Shown here piece after piece: positions 9,045 through 21,674 of a stretch of 64,000 nucleotides of DNA; the first letter of the stretch is position 1, and each line of letters begins with the position of its first letter. The stretch covers positions 620,001 through 684,000 of the forward strand of contig NW_026570290.1 in the NCBI RefSeq assembly GCF_019649055.1, read 5' to 3'. The position numbers and the translations under genes were made by a program. The notes beneath the pieces are model-generated. The model did no database searches and was not told the DNA's origin. It saw only the letters and a list, made by a program, of their open reading frames with translations. This DNA comes from Paramacrobiotus metropolitanus (lineage: Eukaryota > Tardigrada > Eutardigrada > Parachela > Macrobiotidae).

Positions 9045-11666
9045 ATGTTCCTATCACTAAACTGGACTCATGCACCTAGCCGCAGTGCAATCCCTCAGCC
9101 GAATTATTTCGCTTGGAACCGTTCTTTGGCGGAAAATGTTACGGCACACTTTCCGCTGAACTTCAGCGGTGAATTATCGTTATGGTATGCGGTGTCCATG
9201 GTGTTCTGCATCCTGGGCGGTACGTTGTCGGTCATGTTAACGGGGGCTGTGTGGAAGCAATGGAAACGGTCCAGGCTGAGCAACCACCACAGTGGGACGA
9301 GGCTACTGATTGTTCATGCCACCGGAGTCGAAATGTTGATGTGCTGTCTATGGGCACCGATTACCTTCACCCAAGTTTACTACGGACAGTATCCAGTAAG
9401 GCGCATTTTTTGTAAATACCTTTTCAAATTACGTATAACAACGTCAGTACACAGAGCTGCCGCTTCACTGAAAAGAAAAATTACCACAGTCGTGCCTCGT
9501 GCGTCCGGCGCACTTCCTAGTTCCTACCGGATGCTCTTGCACGTTCCCTAGAATCGGTCGACAACATCCACCAGACTGCATAGATGCTGAGTAAAAATGG
9601 AAGCCTTTGGGATATAATTGTCTTGTTGACAATTTTTATGCAACCGCTTCCTTTTTCTAGACGGTATCACGACGGTATGGTCATCTGTAGTCATGTGACA
9701 TTTAAAATAAAAATTTTATAGAAAACAGAACAGCCTTCTTTGACAAAAGTTCAACGGTACCCAAAAACTAGCGGGTTTATCGCGTTCACTGAATTTGAAT
9801 TGGCCAATGTCAAAAGCAGGAAGGACATTTCAGAGAAAAAAAATCTAAGAAGAAGGAAATTTTCTGGAGTCAAAAGGAGGAAAAAAATTTTCACTATCAA
9901 AACATTTCCAACATATTTGTTTGCAGCTGTGTAAATGTTTATGAACATACAGAGGCGTTTAACCGAATGTCTTACAAAGATAAGTTTTAACAGAACTCCC
10001 CATGTTTTTAACTTAACTCTCGGTTGCGCTAACCCTAAGATATACGAGTATACTTGGCATGATGGCACAGACATCATACGTGACAGCAAACATGCAGCAT
10101 CATCGAAAAAGAATTAATTATAGAAGTTCTCAAAATAACAAAGAAACAAATCCCAAATTTTACAAGGTACTTAACTACTTATATAAGTAAAAAAACCAGC
10201 CTTCGGGAAAACAAAAAACAACACCAAAACACGAGTAAATTGTGTTGTGCTCTAACCAGCATCAACGTAAAAAGTCAACTACAACAAAATCGTTTTGCTG
10301 AGTAGTATTCCGGTTGCTGAAATACCGTGAATTAAAATGGGCTAAATGGACGCGCGTAATCATGAATCACACATCTGGCAAGTAAGCACCTAGCTAAAGT
10401 TTCTGTTATGCAGTTATCCGAAAATTTCCTTCCTCCCTTTGATTTGGCCTTTGGAGCTTAATCTAAAAGACTACGACAACAAACCCCTCCAGCGAACCCA
10501 TTTTAAATAACAACAATAACAATAACAAAATTTTAGATAACCAATTAAACCGATTAATAATTTGAGGTCATCGATTGGTACACTTTCAGTGTCAATCAGG
10601 TTGGCGTGCATTAAAAATTTAAGAACACATCTTGTTAAATCATTTAGAATACTGATCTAAAACTTGTACTCGTTTAAAAGTCAGCTCCACCGGTTGCACA
10701 TTCATCCAGTTTCCCTTCGCCCTAACCCGTTCCATCGTATACTGGTCATCGGCTTTTCTGTCCCTCAACCGACTTATGGCCGTCTACTTCCCCGCGACTT
10801 ATCGCGCACACTGCACACAACAGCGTGTCAGTCTGCTCATCATCGCCGTCATCTGGTTAATCTCCCTGGGCATTTTTCTCCCGGTGGCTGCCGGATGGGG
10901 ATCGCAGTTCCAGACCCTGCCACCGCATAATGGCTGCGGCATCAAGTCCTTCACACCGCTGGCCAACTTGATTACTCAAGTAATATGCACGTACGTACCG
11001 TTATGCACGACGGGTGTTGTCTACGCCAGCATCATTGGATTTCTTGTATTTCAACGGATGACTAATCCTGCCGGCACCCGGTATCCGTTATTTCGGAGGC
11101 GCTCATTGCAGCTGGCATTTCTCTTGTTCTTCTCGGCTCTGTGGCACTGCGCCTGCTATTTCCCACAAGCCACATATACGGTGTTTGACCGGATACGTTG
11201 GTGCGCCATCCCGGGTTCGCATTATGGATACGGCTGATATTTATCCTGGGCTACGTTGGAAATCCGGTAAGCTTATGCTCGGATATCATAAGATGTATCT
11301 TGTAACAGCAGTTTTCGTTTTTTAATTCCACATTTTTTTAATTTTTTTGAAGCTTTAAAAATCCCTTTCTTATAGAAACACCGTTAATAAAATCACTCGC
11401 TACGTTTAAACGAAAACTTACCGTTTCTCGATACTTTCTAACAGAATGAACTTTTACTCACATTCTACTAGGTAATTTTCTTCGGAATGAATTATGAATA
11501 TCGCTCCATTTGTGGAGCTCGGATTCGTTCGTTCCGCGCAAGCATACTGTCACTACCCAAAAAGTGGATCCCAAATTACATGATTCGGTTAAGATGCACG
11601 CTTTACGCAAGTCAAGAGTCCCGGCGGATTTCACCCGAAGGGCACACGTGTTCCCAGAACAGTTGA
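9045..11666 (+). CDS. Class A-like GPCR, 3 exons, one frame break
   Basis: Exon 1 (9045 to 9395 or 9411) encodes an N-terminus with glycosylation sites (NWT, NRS, NVT, NFS) and helices 1-2. Exon 2 ends at 11266. It begins either at 10710, phase 0 with donor 9395, or at 10681, phase 1 with donor 9411. The second choice retains a Cys (TGCTFIQF) where helix 3 should have its disulfide cysteine. Helix 3 ends LNRLMAVYFP, in the place of DRY. Exon 3 (11472-11666) continues helix 7 and the tail (VIFFGMNYEYRS). Helix 6 (QLAFLLFFSALWHC) and helix 7 (LWIRLIFILGYVGNP) lie in different frames with no splice site between, around 11183-11190. The gene is therefore either newly broken or carries a sequence error. 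It is related in style to the intact GPCR at 59.4 kb. Ligand unknown. Confidence 0.65.
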
Positions 11667-12593
11667 GGTATCCGAGTTCAGTGGCTATTCAAATTATTCA
11701 ACCCGCGCTTGGGGATTCCATAATGTCTACAGTAGGTGTGGAGTATAGCGGTGATTATTTGTCTGCGTTGCAAGATGGATGCAAGTTCCGCATGCGTCAA
11801 ACCCAAAACTGGGATGAAGGGTCCGGCGACAACCTATTGCTTCATTTTTGAAGTGGAAGTGCACATTGAACTTTTTTGTTTGGTGGATTGTTTCGGGTTT
11901 TCTCTGGATAAGTTTTTCCATAATGACGATTGTTTCCTTTCCGTACTATGAAGTTTTACAAAATTTGTATTACTTTTACTTTTATTGTTTCTTGACCACT
12001 GTCAGATGACGTATCATCATCGACGACACAAGCGCGCAGCATTGCATACCAACAAATCCCAATGGCAACCCTAATTTTTTTCATCAAGCGCTTTTTACGG
12101 GAGTAAAAAGGATTTTGGCGCTTTGCAGCTTTGCTTTAGCCGTTCGATTTCAGTTATTGTTCGCATAGCAGTCCCTGGACTGTCCACTAACTGATTTGAA
12201 CTCTGAACGTCTAAAGTCATTCCTGAATTTATGGCTGAATTAAAATGTTTATCTGCACTTCCATGACTCGGCCTTTGCTTCGAGAGGTATTTCTCACGGC
12301 ATCGCAACCAAAAATCGATTGAGTTTTGTTCAATAAGTGCGCAAAAGAAAACTGCACTGGACACTTTAAAAACATGTAATCCGATTCGTTTATCATCACA
12401 GTTTTTAAAACCAGTTTGCATATGGCGGTTGGCAGCTGGGAATTGTAGTCCATTAAATACGCTTAAATTAAAAACTTTGGCACAATTTACATTGTAATAT
12501 AAAATCAATGGCTATACAAATGAAGTAAGTACACCCTAAAATATAAAACGTGTCTGAGCACACAGAAAACATAACAAGAATGACCTTTCAAAC
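11667..12593. other. Intergenic, nothing recognised
   Basis: This holds the 3' region of the GPCR and, on the other strand, the 3' region of the Ser/Gly-rich gene. A minus-strand open frame at 12095-12508 has no signal peptide, domain or paralogue here, and I do not call it a gene. Confidence 0.4.
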
Positions 12594-14255
12594 TTATGTC
12601 TTTTCGTTTTCCTTATTTCTTCCACCTTCGTGTTTGTTTTTGCCGTTGTCCTTTCCTGCTCCTGAGTTATGCTTGTGATGGTGCTTTCGCTTTTTGAGCT
12701 GCTTCGGTTTGTGCTTGAAACTTTCCGTCTTCTGGTGGAGATGATGCGAATGATGCGATCCCCCGCGGACGGGAACGGGAACAGCCACAGGGATAATACG
12801 AACTGGAACACGGCCTCCTCCCGTTCCGGGGCTGTTACCCGCGCTACTACCACTTCCCCCAGCACCGGTACTCTCTGCACCGGTGTCGTTACTACTGGAG
12901 CTGCCATCATCAGGGGTGCCACTACTTCCATCGGAACTCCCGCTTCCACCGGTATCTGAACCGCTACTGTCGCCACCGCTGCTACCACTATCGGGACTAC
13001 TTCCACCGCTCGCAGATCCTGTATCACTGCCACTATCCGATCCACTGCTTCCTCCGCTCACAGGACTGCTGCTGCCCGTGTCTCCTCCACTACTGCCGCT
13101 GCCACTACCGCCGCCGCTACCGCCACTACTACCACCGCTGCTTCCGCTATCGGATCCACTGCTGCCGGCGCTGCCGCTGCCGGAACCCCCGCTACTACCA
13201 CCAGTTCTGCCACCACTGCTACCGCCGCTGCTGCCACCACTGCTATCGCCGCTGCTGCCACCACTGCTACCGCTATTACCACCACCGCTATCACCACTGC
13301 CACTGCTACTGTCGCCACTGCCACCACCACCGGAACCACTGCCACTATCGTTGTCACCACTCCCACTGCTGCCGCTGCCGGACCCGTGTTTCCCTCCGCG
13401 GTGATGGCCATGTTTTCCACGATGATCCGTGTCGTTATGTTTTCCGCCGCCTTCGTCGTTTCCACAGTGGTGGTGCTTACCATGATGTTTGCCGCATTTA
13501 GCACCCTGCGACGTGTCTTCGTCCCCATGATGATGACCGCTGCTGCCGTGGCCATGACCATGCGTCTTATCCACTCCACCGGGATGGGATGTGCTGTTTT
13601 TATGGCTAGTAGAATTTTTGTGGTGGCTTAATCCTGAATCACATCCTTTACTTCCGTGACTGCCGCATGACTTCGTCTTATTTTTCGCCTCGGCTGGAGA
13701 GATCTGCTGAGTAGAAAAATTACAGTTTGTAGATCCGTTCTTGTAGTTTGAAAACAGATAATAGCTGTTGAGTCTTAGTAGAATATGTAAAATTAAGCAA
13801 AATCTTTTAACGCTAACGCGCTTGTTGAGTTCATTTATTGATTTTCTTTTTTAAATTTGTTGATAAACTGCCGCAACAGGTGCTAGTCACTACTCGCTGT
13901 TAATGGACATGCCTGCACACAGTATCAGTAAGTACTGTACGTAGGCACAGTAGCCGGTACATACCATTAAAAGTGCAGCTTAAATTTGAAAGAATACAGA
14001 CCCACTTAACTAATGACTGTAGCATATTTCAGCAGTACAGTACAAAATTCTGCAGAGCACTTTGTACTTTTTTCGTAATATCCAATTAATTGAAAGAAAT
14101 ATGTAAGGGAAGTTATAAGTTGAGGTAACTTAAGTTTAGTTAAGTTGTAAGGTATTGTATGTAAGTGGCCGAATTCATCAGAATTCCTTGGCCCGAAAAC
14201 TTACCAAAATGCAAGCTGCCAGCAAGCAGCAATACGTTAATATCCGTACATCCAT
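12594..14255 (-). CDS. Secreted Ser/Gly/His-rich low-complexity protein
   Basis: There are two exons: 14255-14205 (17 codons) and 13706-12594 (370 residues plus stop), joined in phase 0. Exon 1 is almost only a signal peptide (MDVRILTYCCLLAACIL). After cleavage comes QISPAEAKNKTKSCG, a His/Lys-rich head with CGKHHGKHHHCG, and then a very long Ser-Gly-Asp tract. Next is a short hydrophobic segment (VPVRIIPVAVPVPVRGG), and last a basic tail with SHHSHH and KKRKHHHKHN. Total about 387 residues. The sequence would be disordered and extracellular, and its His clusters could bind metal. The same plan recurs in the gene at 20.2 kb. Glue, cuticle, silk-like or desiccation-matrix roles are possible, but the sequence does not show which. 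Confidence 0.75.
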
Positions 14256-16054
14256 TATGTTCAGCTAATTTGTGGCAACGCCTGAAAATGAATAGTAAAA
14301 ACTAACAAGTACTAAAAAACCATGCAATGAAGTATCTGATGCTGAAACACACAACAGATTTTGTTTAAATAACATGTGGCAAATTAAAAAGTGAAGATAA
14401 TATCGTACGGCCTTACGGGTTAATTAAAAACACAGTGCAACACAAACACAAACACAATGACGCGCAAAAACAACCGGTATTTCCTATTTACTGTTGACCG
14501 ACATCTTTTTCGGAAAAGTGTGTTGTGCACTGTGTACACAAAGTCATTAGCGAAGCTGAAAGCTTACGGCTACCGCAGACTTGCCGAGAATTGTACGGGT
14601 GCATTGATGGTGTAGTTCATTCTTGCATTCTTTAATAGACAATTTTAACGCACAAGCGCCCAGCAAGGCACTCCCGCTTGGCTAATTAATCAGCCTAAAT
14701 CGTACGTCGTAGTTGGTAATAAACGTGTTTTTGCCTAGAAAAATAGACAAACCGTTGAAGGATAGCCAGGTTGCTACTGCTCAGAGGATTTTTGAAAATT
14801 TGTATTTCAGATCCCGAAAGTCGAGTATCCACACTTTCTACAAATTTGTAGCTTTTTTATTATTACTTCAGTATAACAACTCCTGGTCAGGCTTAACCAG
14901 GGTAGTGTTTTAAAAATTCAGCTGCTTTTAACAATTTTTGAATTATCGTTCTATTGAAACACCGATTCGTGCTTATTAGTGCAAGGTACAAAGAAGTACC
15001 GTAAATTTGCATTGGTACTTAGTACTGCACGATGAATTAGCCATTGGTCAGGGATTTTCGGAAAGCTGCACACAAGCAGATACCTTCAAACATAGCAGTT
15101 GACGACCATACCGATACGTCATCATACAACTATTTTAATTAAGAAAAGTGAATATCGCAGGAGTCAATAAAGTACAGTAGAAGTATGGAAAATGTTTGGT
15201 CCAAAATTAAGAAAGGTTATAAAAAGCCTGTATTGAACTAATCACACTCCATTACTCATAGAAAACAATCGAATAATTTCTTATCAACATTTTCATCATA
15301 ATATTATTAGTCTTTCTACAGTACGGAATCATTACGGTACGGAAGCGATGCTATTTATTTACAAATCATTAATTTTGGGGTAAAACCACGGCAACAGTTT
15401 GAAATAATGCTTCGCTCTTAGTTCCATCATGTTCGTGAGGGGAGCGAATTCTACCTGTCTTTACAACGTATGTACTATACAAATACAATTGCACATATTT
15501 ACTAACATTAATTTTATTTTTCAAGCAAGGTACTGTATATTTTGCATAGAAATAAGACTCAAATAACACACAAGATACTAGCAAAAAAAGAATTTATCAT
15601 TAAATCTCTAATCAGCATTCCACACAGTGTTCATAAGCCGAGCTGGCACTGCCAAGCGGATTATCAGCATTCAGCGCTGCCAATGAAGATCTGTGTTTCC
15701 CTAACCTAACCACACATCCGTAATCAGCTGTACATTCTGGTTGGTGTCGCTGCTGCAGCACATTGCCGTCTGCCAACTGCCACAGCGTGCGTTCTGCGCT
15801 GTCGTGCGTGTGCCATGGCTTCTCTTTGGTAAGCTGCCCCATTAAATCTTCAAAATTCACCGCATCGAATCGCTATCAGATTCTGGTAGATTTTCAGTTA
15901 TCAAGGATCACTCTTTCCAATATGCATTTAACCTGTTCAGCAACGTTGTGTGTAAAATTAACATAACCCAAGCTTCTTCGCCAGTCTATCTAGTCGACTA
16001 TCCTTCCCTTTAACGTCTGATCGGTAAACTTTCGTTCGGCTAAGAGTTTGAAAG
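14256..16054. other. Intergenic between divergent genes
   Basis: This separates the Ser/Gly-rich gene (minus) from the Polycomb RING gene (plus), so promoters for both should lie here. A minus-strand frame at 15860-15612 opens with MNFEDLMGQL and runs 82 residues, but it has no domain or signal peptide and I leave it uncalled. No RNA gene or repeat is apparent. Confidence 0.4.
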
Positions 16055-17995
16055 ATGGATTCTATCCTCAACATTCCCATGGCGGATCTGTCACCGTTGC
16101 TGATCTGCCAGATATGCCGTGGGTTCCTGGTTGACGCCACGTCTCTCCCCGAATGTGGTCATGTCTGTAAGCGTGTGCCCTGATATTCCCTATTTTGCAA
16201 AAGTACTGCAATTTGAGTATTGATTGATGCGATTCCGTATATGTGTGCAGTCTGCAAGACCTGCATCGTGATGCACTGCAACAAGAGTACGATGTGCCCG
16301 TTGGATTCCTGTCGGGTTTACATCCATGCCCGACCTCTCACCCGTTTGAAGTACGTGAAAAATTCTACCTATATTTTTGCAGTTATCTGAAAAATTTAAT
16401 TGGCGTTTTGGACTTACAGGAGTGTAACAATACTGCACATTATAAGTTTGGGAAACGTTAGCTGTTAGTCGTTACTGTAGCTTGTGCATCCAGTAACAGC
16501 AAGTCGGAAAGCGCTTAGAAATTATTGAGTTTGAGATAGTTATTGAGTTTATGTTATTTGTAATGTTTTTACTAATGTTTGCGTTTGCAGGAAGGACACC
16601 ACATTGCAGACCGTCGTGTACAAGCTCCTTCCCGAAATCTACCACAGTGCGTGGCAGTTGAACCTGTTGTAACGTCGCACGTGCTTCAGTGCTTGTAACA
16701 TTGTAGTATCATATTGTATAGGTGAGATGTCACGCCGACGGCTATATTTCAAGAACAACGCGCACACCCGTAAGTCATGTGTGCAACATCGTTATAATCC
16801 GTGTTCCATACCAGTCGCATAATGTAGATAACTAAAACCTAAGCAAACAAACGTTAATGTTGTGTGTTTCATAGTCGACGACGTTAACACGCATCAGTTG
16901 GATTCGGAGGCTCGCGGTTTGGCCGACAATCCCGCCTGGCTGCCCCATGTCAGCATCCCCGACGAAATTGAAGTGGAGTTGGAATACAAATTCAGTTTAA
17001 TGTACGGCGATTTCACGCGACAATTCCGCTGAATGCATTCCCGGTTCTAGTCACACTTCGTTTTGTAGATCTCACCTTCGAGCGAGCTTCTCTCAATCCC
17101 TGTTGAACAAGGAACAAAAAGCAAGCGAAGGATAAATTTTCGTGATACCTTTGGATTCTATCATGATTAGCAATTAAGGTGTTTGTTTTTTATATTCCAG
17201 GCTGATTCGCGTACGCTGCGCACCATGTGCCATTGCAGTGTCTCCGTCCAAGAACTACGCCAGTTCATCGTCGATTTAATCCGCATCCCCGCCGACGTAT
17301 CGGTATGACGTTCAACTACATTTAAATCTTGTATCTCAGACCAGATAAAAAAATGAAAATGATTAGTTTGTTATTGTGCAGAGAGCTGCTTCTGTAACAC
17401 TCACGTGCAAATTCTAAGCTACCTTTATTGCCGTAGACGATTATCGATTTTTATCGTTCTCCAGCTTTTACGCTGCTAACGCGTTCACTACGGTGATGCT
17501 GTGTATTCTACCCACATTTCTGCTTATTTTGCATGCTGTATGGTGTGTGCTGATGCACATCGCTCGCCTTTAGATAATCATCATGCAAGGTAACGTGGTC
17601 ATGACGGACGCGCAGACGGTGGCCGATGTGTGGCGGTTTGATTGCGGAAAACCCGTAAGCTGCTCACGCACCCACATTGTACGTCATGAGCCTTAATCAC
17701 CAGTTAACATAGTTATTTTAAACGTAACCAGGAAAATCAGACTTCCATCAAACTGCACTACATCTTTCTCCCCGCGTCATCCATTCCGTCATCTGCGGCG
17801 GAAATCCAAGATTTCATCTATGACTGTTTCCGCAAAGACGTTACCCTCCATGTCCCGCTGTCCGGCCGCATGCGCTGTCCTAAGAAGCGTCCCCATGATA
17901 ACGCGAAACACAAGGTCGCTGATGTGCTGGATAATGGCAAACACAACTGGGGAGTGGTGCCGGCCGCGGCGACGAGTGCGCTCTCCTCGTTGTAA
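16055..17995 (+). CDS. Polycomb-group RING finger (PCGF/Psc-like) protein, 8 exons
   Basis: Exons: 16055-16166, 16251-16350, 16591-16646, 16722-16769, 16875 to about 16972, 17201-17302, 17574-17654 and 17732-17995. Phases agree at the junctions, except that the end of exon 5 is uncertain (GAA|gtggag is the only phase-0 choice I find). The N-terminus has a RING finger: LICQIC, LPECGHVFCKTC, then CPLDSC. It is followed by the PCGF-typical HARPLTRLKKDTTLQTVVYK and EMSRRRLYF segments. Exons 6-8 form the C-terminal RAWUL ubiquitin-like domain (SVSVQELRQFI, VADVWRF, IKLHYIFLP). PCGF proteins pair with RING1 in Polycomb repressive complex 1 to ubiquitylate histone H2A in the nucleus. The last RING cysteine pair is spaced C-x4-C instead of C-x2-C. 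Length is about 250 residues. Confidence 0.87.
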
Positions 17996-20160
17996 TATTC
18001 CCGTTGTTTGACGTGTTTCTCTCGTGATGGCACAAGTTGGGGTCGTTGGTTTGGTTTGTTTAAGATTTCAGTTCTTCGTTTTTACTGACTTGGAACCGTG
18101 TATTCAACCGGGGGCATTTTCATGGACTTCTGTAGTTTAACTTATTCAGATTTATTCTAACGTGTTTCTGGTGTGCGACTGGGAAATTTCCGATTCTTCG
18201 CATCTTTTCCCTCACCCGTTCCCTACCGTGTTTACTGCGGTGTGCAAGCGTACAGATTTTTTGTATGGGATTTCTCGGAGAAACCCGATGTCATGAATTT
18301 GCTTTTTGCTCAACAGAGCATTTGAGCTTGTTGTCGCTTACGAATTACTGGTGCGAACGAACTGGCAAGCAGCCAGATTCTGGAAAATTAAAACGTTCGA
18401 ATAAGATGTGGTAAAACGGTTAGCTTAGACCGGATAACATTGCGCAGTTACAGCGCACTAACTAAAAATTTAAACAACGTTTCTTTCTTTGGAACGGATG
18501 GAAGCACTTGCCCGATAACTGGATGCTTCATGTTGAATTGTTGGTCACTGCAATTATCGAACCGTAGAGCAGGAAGCAAGTACACAAGCGTTTCTCGAGG
18601 ATGTCTGGATATGGGCCAATGCGATCGGCTGAATCAAGATGCACTTGAGAACAGTACGACACTCTGCAACAACTTCCCTCCATGCCCAGATGAGGTATTC
18701 ATGCCAGCTGTGGATGCGGTGTCCATCATTGACCAGAAGAGCCATGTCGAAGTCATACTCATGCATTATACAATATACTAATATGGAAGTACCTTCACAA
18801 GTGTAGAACCTTGGTGGGATTCTCAATAGGCGCTGTAGCCGCTAGACGAACTTGCACCTCAGAGTATGGCGTACCGAGAAGTCACACATGCTGCGTGTTC
18901 CACGTACGTAACGTGCGCAATGGTTACGTTAATGACGCCCTCGAAACATAGTTTTTACACAATATGAAAGAATGACAAATTAAAATGTCTTTAGGACGCC
19001 CCCACTGAGCGCTTGTTAATTAAATTAACATGGAGGCGTCTCCTGTAGCATGTTAGCAGTTTGCTTGGCTGTGATGGCGCATTCTCAGGTGGACCTGCCG
19101 TGAGGAATATTGGCGATCCCTGATTTGTGGGATTCACTCATAATTTATGACACCCAGTTCCTCTTTTCCTGTCTTTTTGTGCGATTTCTGCTTGGCGGCA
19201 TCAGCTTGGAAAAACAAGCGTGTACCGCGTAATTCAGTAAATCAAGCACTGTACTGGCCATGTGAGAGATACAATAGTATCAGTATCGACGTTATTGCGG
19301 AAGTATTTGAGTGCAACTGACTTAAAGTGTGAAAGAAGCGGCCCAACTGGGCCGAAGTATTTGTATATCAGCTTCAGCACTAGGGATGGCAGAATAAATA
19401 TTGACCATGAAATACTTCAGATAGTGTATTCGAAAATATTTTTAGGCTTCAAGTGTATTAAAATGACCGCTTACTGCATTATCGTTATCGTTTGTACATG
19501 ACCAATGTCCACACATATCATATGATTCATATCCATTCTTTGCTTGACTTGTAAATTTAGTACTTATTAGTTTATTTGGCCGATTTCTGAGTGTGTATTA
19601 CTTGGTAAAAGCATGAGCAAGCTAAAAATTATATGAATGAGTGCTTTACGAGAATGGATATGAGGTAATTTCCTAGGCCGGCAGCCACAACAAGCGACCA
19701 CATATTAACTCATTTTGTTTGTTTGTTCGGATAAGATCATTGGAACTGCAAAAACACTGTCGGCAGACAAGCAGCAGAGTGTGTTGCTTTACATGATCTA
19801 CGTGCACAACGTAACTCACATGTGAAGACTGAATGTACTGTACTCGTAATAAACCAACAATACGCCGGTAGTGTCTATCTCTACAAAACATGTCTATCTC
19901 TACATGTCTATCTCTACAAAAATACTGTGCAGCATTTTTTGGAAACTATGCCGCGCAAAAACCGTAAACAATACACATGACTGCTATCACAATGTCCGTA
20001 CAAACAGCGGCATTTTCTGTGTAAAACCTACATAAAGGAGCGTACAGCTGTTGCGCAGACTAAACTATCGAATTTAAATGTAACAGGTACACTTGTCAGA
20101 TCTTTCCTGCTATTAAGCTAATCCTACAGTATCTGTAGTTTACAGCTTCATAAAATCATC
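17996..20160. other. Intergenic, no gene recognised
   Basis: This contains the 3' region of the Polycomb RING gene. Overlapping frames at 18440-18826 are unconvincing; the minus frame vaguely resembles a decayed reverse transcriptase. A small tandem repeat of TCTATCTCTACA lies at about 19877-19918. Sequences just before 20161 would hold the promoter of the next gene. Confidence 0.4.
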
Positions 20161-21088
20161 ATGAATTTCTTTTTATGTTCATGTTGGTTTATTGCCTGCA
20201 TGTTGGTAAGTCTGAACAATTTTTTGTTAACCCAACAAGCTTCGTTTCGATGCATAGAGATAATTTGTCAATACAATCTTCGCTAATGGAGTCTTAATTA
20301 CTGTAGATAAGTTTTACAAAGTCTTTTATTTCGTTTGAATATTAACGTATATTTCGTTTGTATATTTATTTTAATAATAATAAGTTTTTTATTTTACTGT
20401 CTTTATGACTTCGCTGGTATAGACGTTTCATCTAGTACAGTGTTTAATTTTGAATTCTTTTGCATAGATCCTTCCCAGTGAGATCATAGGCAAAGACAAA
20501 CCCGCTTCAAAAGGAACATCCTCGAAATCCTCCCCCAGTAACCAATCGAAAGGAAGCGATGCAAGTGACGCCGGAGCCGGTGATGGTAGTAGCGATAGCG
20601 GCGCTAGTGGCAGCGATAGCGGTAGCAGTGGTGGTGCGAGTAGCGGCAAAGACGGTGCAGACGGCACCGGTGACAGCAGCGATGGTGGCGTCGATGGTGG
20701 CAGTGATGACGGCGGTGATGCCGGTGGCGACGGCGATGCCGGCGGTGATGGTGGTGCGGATGGTGACAGTGGCGGTGACGCTAACGGGCAAAGTGGTGGG
20801 AATAGCACCGACGATAGCGGAAATGATGCCGGTGGGAAAGGCGTTGGTGCTTACAACGGCATTCCCGCGGCAGCGGCGGTTGGCGCTGGTGCGGTAGCTG
20901 TCCCCGTATTGCTTAAGACGGCTCATAGTCATCTGCATGGAAGAGGTGGACATCGCCACACCGGCGGGCAGCAGAGGGGCGGTCTGCGGCATGTGGGGCG
21001 TAAAGTGAAACATGGCCTTCAAAGGGGCAAACAACGTCTACGGGGTCGCAAGCAGGGCGGCGCACAAAAAGGCGGAAAGAAGAACTAG
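20161..21088 (+). CDS. Secreted Gly/Ser/Asp-rich protein with basic His tail
   Basis: There are two exons: 20161-20205 (signal peptide MNFFLCSCWFIACML) and 20468-21088, joined in phase 0 by TTG|gtaagt and TGCATAG|ATC. The product is about 221 residues. After ILPSEIIGKDKP comes a long acidic repeat-like tract of Gly, Ser, Asp and Ala (units such as GDGSSDSGASGSDSGSSGG). Then follows a short hydrophobic AVGAGAVAVPVLLK, then a strongly basic tail with HSHLHGRGGHRH and many Arg, Lys and Gln. The frame has no internal ATG near its start, so it is invisible without the spliced first exon. The architecture matches the gene at 12.6-14.3 kb. A broken partial copy is at 3.9-4.15 kb. Likely secreted and disordered; function unknown. 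Confidence 0.75.
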
Positions 21089-21674
21089 CCAACGGTTACG
21101 AACAAAATGCAGTATTTTTTGGTGTTTTTCATTAACTGGTGTAAGGTGTATGACGCAGTATCATGTATCTGTCTGAAACGCATGTGTCATATTGACACCG
21201 TGATGTTAATCAAAATGCATATTTCTGTGATCCGTAAACTTCAAAGTGTGTTTTAATATTTCCGCTGTTTATCTGATTATATATTTTTATACCTAATCTA
21301 TGTATGTACGTGCTTAATTTAGCGAAAATAAAAACTTTGGATCAATAAGCAAGTGCAGTTATTTTAAGCCTAAAAATGTCTTTGATATCCTTGTTAGCCG
21401 CTGTCATATTGTATCAGTTGTAAATTTTGATAGCTGAACAAGCATTTGTTTTCAATTTCAGAATAAAAAAGTACTTACAAACAAAGTACTTACAAAGTTT
21501 CCAATTCGCTCAGTAATCATACTTATCAGTTAATAGTTATGATATAAGGGCTGGGATAAATGATTAAGCCATGACTCCGTCCAGAAAGCATAATTTTAAA
21601 ATAGAGATATTTCGGTCTAGAAATGCATACAACCGACAAACTTCCACAACCGTTGCTGGCTCCAAGGAATTCAG
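21089..21674. other. Convergent 3' flanks
   Basis: This sequence lies between the stop of the Gly/Asp-rich gene and the stop of the first GRL receptor. GCGAAAATAAAAAC near 21323 could supply a polyadenylation signal. No coding frame is supported. Confidence 0.4.

Noticed and set aside
12883-13404. Long Pro/Leu-rich plus-strand frame
   Set aside because: Antisense shadow of the Ser/Gly codon tract of the minus-strand secreted protein.
15612-15860. 82-codon minus-strand frame opening MNFEDLMGQL
   Set aside because: No signal peptide, domain, paralogue or splice support; left as unproven.
18554-18826. Minus frame with YDFDMALLVND, vaguely like a reverse-transcriptase active site
   Set aside because: The key YADD-type motif is not present and flanking RT motifs are missing; too weak to call a LINE fragment.
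20428-21034. Long minus-strand frames rich in Pro/Ser or Thr/Ala
   Set aside because: Antisense shadows of the Gly/Ser/Asp-rich gene, which has its own signal-peptide exon and splice sites on the plus strand.
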